A stretch of DNA of 64,000 nucleotides, taken from contig JAGYLH010000003.1 of assembly GCA_018400955.1 (NCBI GenBank), forward strand, positions 1 through 64,000, read 5' to 3'. Source of the DNA: Bacteroidales bacterium (GTDB lineage: Bacteria > Bacteroidota > Bacteroidia > Bacteroidales > F082). A program made the translations under genes and the position numbers. Of the stretch, positions 56,188 to 64,000 are shown one piece after another (positions within the stretch are counted from its first letter, which is position 1; every line of letters begins with the position of its first letter). Under the pieces are notes generated by a model that was given only the letters and a program-made list of their open reading frames with translations, was not told the origin of the DNA and did no database searches.

Positions 56188-57291
56188 TTACCAGCTTTTT
56201 ATTTTATTGGTCAATCGGTTAAGGAATTTGAAGGCGCTTGGTTCGTCCTGTTGATTTTGTTCGCCAATAAGTAAAGCAATTGGTTTAAGCTCTTCATACT
56301 CTTCACAAATTACTTTCAACATGGCAGCAAAAGGCAAAAACAAAATCATGCCGGCAATTCCCCACACAGCTGCACCAATGATAATACTTAAAATGGCTGT
56401 TAGTGCATTTACCTTCAAGCTGCCACCTACAATCCTTGGGCTCAAAAAATTACTCTCAACAACTTGAACAGCCCAAAACATTATAAACACCGCTATTGCC
56501 ACCCACATTGAATCGTATGTCATAAAAGCATAAAGAATAGGTATTGCTGCGCCAACTGTGGTACCCACATAAGGAATAATGGCCAATATGGCGGCCATGA
56601 ATCCGAAAAGGAATGGATTATCGAGTCCAATTATCAAAAGGCCAATACTGTTTATAAAACCTAAAATAATCATAATGAGTATCATACCCACTAGGTATCT
56701 CTTGCCTACCTGTTGCACAGATTTTATCATTTTGAAAGCACGCTCCCTTTTTTCTTTGGGATAAAAATGCATAAATGCATTAAGCAAGCCGTCCCTGTAG
56801 ATCAGAATTAGAAAGGTAAATATTGCAGTAGCAAGCAATCCTGTTACAACAGAAGCCGTGCTGCTAAAGGTTTGCTGAACCAACGAACCTGCAGATTGGT
56901 TAAACCAGGTCTTGATCTGATTTAACAGCTCATCTTTTTCAAGGTCGGCAAAAAAGTTGAAGTTTTTATTGATGTACAATGTTACCTCAGCCAAAATATG
57001 GAGCACCTTATCCTTGATATCAGAAATGTCTTTTGAGAGTTCAATAAGTTGGGTTGAAAAAAGGAATATACCCCCTGCGAGTACAATAATTACAGCAAGA
57101 ATAGTCAGTAGTGCTGCAAAAATTCTGTTTGTGCCCCATCCTTCAATCTTTTTTGCCATGGGTAAAAGGATAAAGGATATGAGCAGTGCAAATCCGATTG
57201 GAATGAATATGGGCTTGGCCAAAATCATGATGGCAAAAAGCGAGATAACTGTCGCTATGGCGAAGAACATCTTCTGAAATGATAGATTCAT
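56188..57291 (-). CDS. AI-2E family transporter (PerM-type)
   Basis: This 367-residue protein has the AI-2E/PerM layout: paired N-terminal helices (about 7-40), a helix at 60-85, an amphipathic extracytoplasmic part, then four to five helices with the family's LGFINSIGLLIIGLDNPFLF, FMAAILAIIPYVGTTVGAAI and VESNFLSPRIVG motifs and ending with EEYEELKPIA. The AI-2 name is historic; members mostly act as transporters of unknown substrate, some as Na+/H+ antiporters. It stands alone, with no -7 box found. Confidence 0.88.
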   Translation of the reverse strand: MNLSFQKMFFAIATVISLFAIMILAKPIFIPIGFALLISFILLPMAKKIEGWGTNRIFAALLTILAVIIVLAGGIFLFSTQLIELSKDISDIKDKVLHILAEVTLYINKNFNFFADLEKDELLNQIKTWFNQSAGSLVQQTFSSTASVVTGLLATAIFTFLILIYRDGLLNAFMHFYPKEKRERAFKMIKSVQQVGKRYLVGMILIMIILGFINSIGLLIIGLDNPFLFGFMAAILAIIPYVGTTVGAAIPILYAFMTYDSMWVAIAVFIMFWAVQVVESNFLSPRIVGGSLKVNALTAILSIIIGAAVWGIAGMILFLPFAAMLKVICEEYEELKPIALLIGEQNQQDEPSAFKFLNRLTNKIKSW

Positions 57292-57569
57292 GGTGCCGTT
57301 ATTTTGATGATGATAATACGAAGGTACACTTAATTGACACCACTTATCATTTAGGAAATGAAATTGTTACAGTCCTAACATTTATTAACATTTGAGTTGT
57401 TTATGGCTTTGAATCTGAAATGGCTGATGTGTGAAAGTCTGTTCTTGTTTATCGTTACGTGTATGAAACTATACTTGTTGATTAAGATTTTCAAACTCGT
57501 TTCCTCCCAACCCATACAACCCAAAAAAGATCATTCAAGTAGAACTAACTGCCTGACTCATGGATTACA
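57292..57569. other. Intergenic region, nothing recognised
   Basis: The ~280 bases between the AI-2E gene and the frameshifted reductase hold no supported gene, repeat or promoter box. Confidence 0.5.
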
Positions 57570-58375
57570 GGTTGAAACAACTGAATGCTAGAGAATGTCT
57601 GAAAGTCCATTTAACCAGCTTCCAGGTTTCCACAATATGTTTTTCTGGTTGCTCATTTTGTGATACAACCCACTCATGGCTTTGGCTATTAAATGAGGCG
57701 TTGTGCTGTGTTCTTTCCATACTTCTTTTATAATGATGCCATAATCTCAGGTTTGTTCAGGGCTTGTGAATCTCCTTATATTGGCCGCCGCAGTGATGCT
57801 GATACCATTTCGATGCAAAACGGCATTATCGATTTTTTTCCGAAGACGGTATTGGAGGCGCTGTTTCGGGTGAACAGATTATATTCCAGCTGATTGGTAA
57901 TAATGGGTGGGGCGTTAGCTGCATAACTTCAGCATCAGGTTTACTGAAAATTGTCTTTAGCCGAAAAACTATGGATAATACCCTGATCCAGCAGCCTGTT
58001 GATTGCTTTCATGGTTTCGTAGCGGTAATTACGCGATTCGCAACATAGTGCGTTGATATGGTATTTACAAAATCCATTTGGAGGCGTCAAGCCGTTTTCG
58101 GCTGAGCTTTCAAAACAGCATCAAACTGCAAGTTTTCGCCAGAAACCTGAGGTGATAAAAACAGCTCCTTTCGCACGACACTGCGGTGGCGTGCTTCCGT
58201 CCCATCAGCTTCATATGGCCATTGCCATACATTTCCCGGCGGTGTCGATATGCCTGATGCCATAGCGTACGTTATGTTTTTAGCAGTAGAGCTTATCCAT
58301 TTTTTATGTCTTCTGAGTAGTCAGCCTGCATACGTCCGTCATTTCCGTACCGAGGCTAAATTTTGGAATTGAAAT
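57570..58375 (-). pseudogene. Aldo/keto reductase (heavily frameshifted)
   Basis: Stitched reverse-strand frames give IPKFSLGTE at the start, then RHIDTA (the family's G-x-R-x-x-D-T-A signature), FITSGFW, YRYETMKAINRLLDQGIIHS, NQLEYNLFT, RNGISITA and KKYGKN. This is the order of strands in a 2,5-diketo-gluconate-reductase-type AKR. Around ten frame changes occur and both ends are approximate. In the operon with mtnA and the class II aldolase it could reduce an aldehyde such as 2-methylthioacetaldehyde, which is inference from context only. Confidence 0.65.
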
Positions 58376-58392
58376 GGCGTCCTTTATATTAT

Positions 58393-59036
58393 TTATTGAA
58401 TTTTAATCATATTTTCTTTTGCATTAAATCTTCGATTGCTGCTAAATTCGACTTTTTCAAGGATATTGCCCCCACCAACAGCTTCGGCGGCCAATCTGAT
58501 ACGGGCAATAATGATCAAGCGGCCTCCTTCAGCCTGCTCAAAGCTTCGAGCAAAGTTTTGCCAAGGCCATTACGCCATGATTGGCCATCAGGATTGCGTT
58601 TTACTGACGCCGCCCCGGCCATAGTATCGGCAAGCGTTTAACACTTCCCATCAGCGCATAATCAGCTACAACCGGCTTACCTATAATGGCATATGCCTCG
58701 TCGACACCGATATTAATGTTCTGACATTGGCGCAAAAGCCGCCGGTGGCGGATGGTATAATGATGCAATGGAGATAGACTGGCAGCCGTTGTTTATTGGT
58801 CGTTTGGCGTAAAGGCTGTTTCCATGCTTGATTTCACCGGTTAAGTTTACGGCCTTGCTCATTAATCCCGGCCACCTTCTTCGGCTTTCATGGCCTTTGT
58901 TTGTCGCGACATGGTGTAACCAATATTACGTTTTCAGACAAGCGCATGCTGATATTTCCCGAAAGAAGTTGTCAACCACGCTTATAAAGCCGCCTCATAA
59001 AGTAGGCCACTTTTTCCAGGGTTTTGTGCTATCCAT
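58393..59036 (-). pseudogene. Class II aldolase/adducin family protein (heavily frameshifted)
   Basis: The 644-base span matches a ~215-codon class II aldolase. Stitched frames read YFMRRLYKRG, SGNISMRLSENVILVTP, KAEEGGRI, INIGVDEAYAIIGKPVVADYA, LMANHGVMAL and GKTLLEAL, ending AAEAVGGGNILEKVEF ... ENMIKIQ to TAA 58393. The GNIS and NHGV motifs are typical of fuculose-1-phosphate-type aldolases. Its ATG (59034-59036) lies inside the last codons of mtnA (ATGGATAG), so the two are coupled. This suggests it acts on the mtnA product, 5-methylthioribulose 1-phosphate. Confidence 0.7.
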
Positions 59037-60044
59037 TGTTTACATGTTTTAGCAGGGCGATAATGGAATTGGTTCTTGGTGCCACCATGCCCTTTTCAGT
59101 TATAAACCATAAGATCGCGGTAGGAGTGATGTCAAATGCCGGATTGTAAGCTGTTGCTCCCGGGGCGCATATCAGCAGCCTCAGTTTATTGCCATTGGCA
59201 TCTACACCGTCCTGGTAGCAATTGTCGGGTGAACGTTCTTCGATTACACTTTACCGCTGCGGCACTCGCCATCGAAAGCGGTAAGCTGCAGGCGCGGGCT
59301 GCCATTAAAATGGGATATCAAACTGTAGGCGAGAATGGCACGCCCAGGGTGCCACTTATTACTGTTACATCGCCATTGCGTGCAATACGATCACCTCAAC
59401 GATCACCATATCAATTTTTCCCTGCATCATCAGTGAGGCGGCAGCATTATCGATTATAACATGAGCACACTCACAATTCCCATGCTGTAAGCCTTGCCCC
59501 TGTTTTCGGGACGCGTTTGTCCATATAAACGTTATCTTTACCTTCTTTTATGAGCTGTATAAACAGCCAAAGCTTGTCTCGGGTCAATTAAATGCCAACC
59601 AGCCTGTACTGCAGTGCGTATGATGTATTGTCTTTTTATTTAATTGATTTATATTGGCTTATCGCGTAGTGGTCGCCGTATCTCCGGAAGTAAACCTTCT
59701 GGGCTTCAATTTTTGCATTTTCAGTGATAATTTTACTGCTTAATCACTTTTCTACGGCGTAAAAGAGGTTGCGCGCGGTTGGCCTTGTGCCTTCGATATC
59801 GCTGCGGGCTTCTCTGCAAATGCTTTCCGTCGTCGCCGGGGTTTCCAGATAGGCCTGTTACGCAGAGCGATGGCGGTTGCGCCGACGGCGAAGCCGGCAC
59901 CTGAATGGTCATATCGGCATGGGCCGCCGTGGTATCCCGGTTAGTTGCATTCCATGCACATAAATTGAAAGGTAATATGCTGCTGATCACTTCTTCGAAT
60001 TTCTCCATCCAGACAGTTTGATATGATTTTTCGTTTACGATCAT
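59029..60044 (-). pseudogene. mtnA: S-methyl-5-thioribose-1-phosphate isomerase, MtnA-like (heavily frameshifted)
   Basis: From ATG 60044 the product starts MIVNEKSYQTVWM, then in shifted frames RDTTAAHADMTI and GARLTAWE, then GKIDMVIVG and DRIARNGDVT (the MtnA/eIF2B-like active-site strand), VISGTLGVPF and a C-terminal TEKGMVAPRTNSI, ending KHVNNG at TAG 59029. The 1016-base span is close to MtnA's ~345 codons. MtnA isomerises 5-methylthioribose-1-phosphate to the ribulose form. Roughly ten frame changes interrupt it. Confidence 0.7.
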
Positions 60045-60049
60045 GATTT

Positions 60050-61259
60050 ATCGAAAAAGATAAAGCGAATAACAGAACAAGCAGAGAATTATTGCAGTTG
60101 TCATTGAGTTGCTCCAATGCAATCCATGCCATCAGTCCTGATCCGAGTTCAAGGCCGTTTTCATCAATATCGAAACCGGGTTGTGTAAGCCGGTTAGGTG
60201 CCCTTGCCTTCATTTCCGTACCGGCGCTCGCTAACGAAGCATCACAGCACAGGCGCAAAATCTTCGGTGGTCATACGTTGCTCAGTTCAACTACATTTTC
60301 AGCGCCGGCGTAAGCCCCGCAGCATCGGTAGCAATTTGTGTGAGCGCAGCATGACTGATCAGAAAGATAGCCCGATCAATTCAACATTTGAGCGATAATC
60401 GCTTGCCGTTAGCAGCGGTAATGCGGATGATATGTTTTGGCTTCTTACTGCGCCACTTTAACATAAATCAAGGCGCCCTGAATACACCTCATCAGGAATG
60501 ATATTGTGCAGTCCGTTGGCCTGAACACGACCAAACGAAAGCACTGTTGATGGAAGGTGGTGCCAAACGGTCACGGCGATCATTGCGGTTTACAATTATT
60601 TGCGCAGCCACCGCAACCACATCATGGATTTGAATTAGGTATGGCAGCATGCCCGCCTTTACCTTTTACCTCCGAATATTGATTTCATCGCCAGTTGATA
60701 AATGCCCCCGATCTGAAACTCATTTTTCCACTTTCGAGTGTGGCACATGCTGCAAATAGCTCGTATCGGATCGAGAAGAAAACGATTCAATTATGCCCAG
60801 TGCCCGCCGCCACAGCTTGAACTTCTTCAGCAGGTTGAAAACAAGTTTATCAAACTCGAAAATGTTGTCAAACCGACTCGAATTTCTGCTTCGCAACACA
60901 GGAGACGGCTCATGGGCATCGTGACCACAGGCATGCATTACACCCGGTTTTTATGAACAATATTCATTTGAGGTTGATTCCCTGAATGGGTAAGGCGCCG
61001 AAGTTCAGCGTAAAGCCAGCAGACTGCCTCAGCAAGTGACCGGGCCAAGATAGTGCGCTACAATGCCATTGTCCGGAATATTTGGTGGTATGTTCACTGC
61101 TGCTTTTGAGCTTAGCTGATACCGGCATCGGCTGTTGCCTTTTCCTGAAAGCTGGTTCTCAGGATTAGATGCAAATGCTGCCTGATGCTTACTGCTCGGT
61201 AATATGGTAAATGTTCTTTTGAACTGATTATTATGATGTGTTTTTGGTTTGTTTTTCAC
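60050..61259 (-). pseudogene. M20 family amidohydrolase (heavily frameshifted)
   Basis: Stitched frames give IRQHLHL ... TSFQEKATADAGIS, NGIVAHYLGP, GALPIQ, GVMHACGHDAH (metal-binding His and the following Asp/His of M20 hippuricase-like enzymes), VAAAQIIVN, and at the C-terminus FDIDENGLELGSGLMAWIAL. This is the order found in N-acyl-amino-acid or IAA-amino-acid amidohydrolases, which deacylate amino acids in the cytoplasm. The start is approximate. It is the first gene of the operon with mtnA, ending within a few bases of the mtnA start. Confidence 0.7.
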
Positions 61260-61392
61260 AAAATATAAATGAAAACAGTATAATACCCGTAATGTAGCCT
61301 TTCTTTTAATGATTCCCCAAAAACACTGTTCTATTAACGCCCTCCTGTTGATTTAGAACTTTGCCCGATTCTATTTCCCATACTTTTTACAT

Positions 61393-61400
61393 TACTTTTG
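61393..61400 (+). promoter_or_regulatory. -7 box upstream of the mltD-like gene
   Basis: The sequence reads TACTTTTG, lying between the divergent M20 gene and the mltD-like gene. Confidence 0.4.
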
Positions 61401-61439
61401 CCGTTGATTAATTTTACCAAATATTTTGCTGCAGATTTG

Positions 61440-63163
61440 TAACCAGCTGACATATAGTTATCATATTACATTATTTTTAAGCATTGGGCCAGTTTCAGTC
61501 ATGTCTACATCGACGAAATTCTGCGGGTGATAGTTTGTATATGAAACTTAAAGTAGAAGCGGATTCACTTCTTTCAACTAGGAGAAGTGCTAGCTTGATA
61601 TGATCAGCACTGGCTTTATCGATGATTCACTCAGGTGCGCATGCTTGAGAGTTCGACCTCGCATTCATTATTTTGATCAGAAGGTACTTATTGTTGATTC
61701 ACTTTTAAAGCAAAGAATGCCCTGAACTGAACCTTGACTACGTCTGATTTATAATGAACAGTTTGAGAACACCGATTGCTCGTCTGTTGCGGGAAACGCC
61801 CATTGAATTGGTTTTATAACAGCCAAAGAAGTTTATTGTTGAGCTTACATGTGCAGAGCGCGGACCTACACAATTAATAGTCTTATGCACGATAGATATT
61901 TTCCCCAGGTTGAGGAAGTGTCGAATGTTACGATATCTTCTTCTGGGAAATGAAAGATCTATTGTAATTGAATCAGCCTTAACCCAAACAGCGGTTCAAA
62001 GATAGCGCTCGTGATCGGTGGCAGTTTATGTATGACCAAGGCAATTTGCGTGTGACTCTGCTGGTTGACGACAGGCACGACCTCATAAAGCTACTAGGCA
62101 GCCGCAGAGATATGCGCGATCTGTACAATATTTATGAAGACTGGTTTCGTGTTGGCTGCCTACAATGCCGGGGCAGGCAACGTAAACCGCGCCATCAGGC
62201 GTGGTAGTAAATTTAGACTGCTGTGGTGCCGTGTGGCCTTTTCTGCTGGTGCGCGAAACATTGTTACGTACCAGCCTTTACTAGCTGCTGCAACTGGCGC
62301 AGATGAGCCATGCCGCTGCCGAGTACAATATTTACCCACCTGCACTCAGCGAAGGTGATGATGCATGGCACCGGATACGAGTGTACGCGAAGTGCTTTCA
62401 CTTGATCAATTGTACAGAAATGCCAACCTTCATGGCCGACCTGAAGTTTTTAATCCACAATATAAAACGAAATTATCCCGCTTCATAGTCCTCATATTCA
62501 TTTATAGAATCCGTAGCGCCGATTTTAATCTTTTCTGAATAATGAACAAGAACTATATGCCTATAAAACGAAAAAGGGTATCGAAAAAGAAAAGCTCCTG
62601 TCGCAAATAAAAGATGTAAGCGATCAGAGTGTGCAGACAGGTGCGCAGTGGTTAAAACCCGCATTGATTGCTAAAAGATACAGGTGAGCGCAAGTTAGCT
62701 TAAAGAGGAATATCCTGGTGGCTCAATACAATATACCAGGCAAAGATTAATGGTTTAAGAAGCCTGGGAACACTGTCACCCAAATATATTTCACTCTAAT
62801 TTAGTGTCATCAATAGCTTTATCAATTTACCACACAGTTAAAATGATATGAAATGATTAAAGCAAATTGCCCAACGTTACAAATCTCGGTAACTGACTTT
62901 AAAAATGAATGGAAATAACATTGGCACTTAATAATTCAAATAGGGCCAGAAGCGAGGGTTTATCCTCCTGAAGAGGCTTCTGCCCAAAAGCCAAAGTCGA
63001 TGGTCAATTTATGATCCATACTGTTAAATCGGGCGACACACTTTGGGATATTGCCCGCGCCTATGATGGTGTAACTGTGGAGCAAATCAAAAAGCTCAAT
63101 AGTTTGGGTAATACTTCTCGCATAAAGCCCGGGCAAAAATTGCGTATAGCCCGCGTTGGTTGA
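61440..63163 (+). pseudogene. Lytic transglycosylase MltD-like with LysM (heavily frameshifted)
   Basis: Stitched frames read PIARLLRETPIELV, RYFPQVEEVS, SIVIESALTQ, RWQFMYDQGNLRVT, LVDDRHDLIKAT, DLYNIYEDWF, VLAAYNAGAGNVNRAIRRGS (transglycosylase core of the SLT/MltD type) and AAEYNIYPPALSEGDDAW. The last part is an unbroken 50-codon frame (63011-63163), MIHTVKSGDTLWDIARAYDG ... IKPGQKLRIARVG, a complete LysM peptidoglycan-binding domain. It should cleave peptidoglycan in the periplasm. The 5' end is approximate; the gene is in the second error-rich block. Confidence 0.75.

Positions 63164-64000
<837 letters not shown>

Noticed and set aside
58393..59036. MtnB (methylthioribulose-1-phosphate dehydratase) instead of an aldolase
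   Set aside because: The GNIS and ANHGV motifs look more like fuculose-type aldolases, and no other methionine-salvage genes (mtnC, mtnD) are visible; frameshifts limit certainty.

Overview
The window is a piece of a Bacteroidetes chromosome, probably a Bacteroidales- or Marinilabiliales-like organism from a metagenome. The evidence is the TAnnTTTG promoter boxes of this phylum (about 18 found), type IX secretion (T9SS) C-terminal tails on several secreted proteins, TPR-containing hybrid histidine kinases, M56/TonB-domain proteins, DUF3822 beside rsmD, and a Bacteroidetes-style carotenoid cluster. No rRNA, complete tRNA or CRISPR array was seen.

Layout. 1-9.6 kb: a 3'-truncated PIF1-like helicase with an HRDC domain, five tandem copies of a ~138-bp repeat, a GT39-type membrane glycosyltransferase, an FG-GAP repeat secreted protein, a large TPR/PAS hybrid histidine kinase and a lone receiver protein. 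9.8-14.2 kb: a fatty-acid-desaturase-type enzyme converging on an operon DUF2237 - crtD-like - cruF-like - lycopene cyclase, which points to hydroxylated, probably monocyclic carotenoids. 14.3-31 kb: housekeeping and conserved genes (CDF transporter, purL with a structured leader, SDR, DUF3010, holA, AMP nucleosidase, an HsdR_N-type nuclease-fold protein, a second hybrid kinase, DUF3822, rsmD, DUF2795, cobalamin adenosyltransferase, a LolD/MacB-type ATPase, an O-methyltransferase). 31-42.5 kb: two secreted proteins, dnaK, a lipoprotein, panB, an RluA-type pseudouridine synthase, and a secreted HELRH-motif/propeller/barrel protein. 46.7-57.3 kb: TonB-domain protein, M56 peptidase and BlaI-type repressor; DUF4160-DUF2442; two methyltransferases flanking rbfA; an NAD-dependent epimerase; a T9SS-targeted peptidylarginine-deiminase-like enzyme; an AI-2E family permease.

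Two segments, about 41.57-46.96 kb and 57.4-63.2 kb, are riddled with single-base frameshifts although the conserved motifs survive when frames are stitched together. I could still read through them: phage-holin-family membrane protein, pyridoxamine-phosphate-oxidase-like protein, gdhA and two lipoproteins in the first; an operon M20 amidohydrolase - mtnA - class II aldolase - aldo/keto reductase and a divergent mltD/LysM transglycosylase in the second. Because every gene in these blocks is broken while the multicopy-type IS transposase at the right edge is clean, uncorrected low-coverage sequence is a better explanation than gene decay.

Functional links. The carotenoid genes form one transcription unit with a shared promoter and one ATGA overlap. 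The BlaI-type repressor, M56 protease and TonB-domain proteins look like a signal-regulated protease module with its own TAGTT/AACTA operator. The mtnA-aldolase-reductase operon fits disposal of 5'-methylthioadenosine through a DHAP-shunt-like route. The PAD-like enzyme and the HELRH protein are candidate cell-surface or secreted activities.
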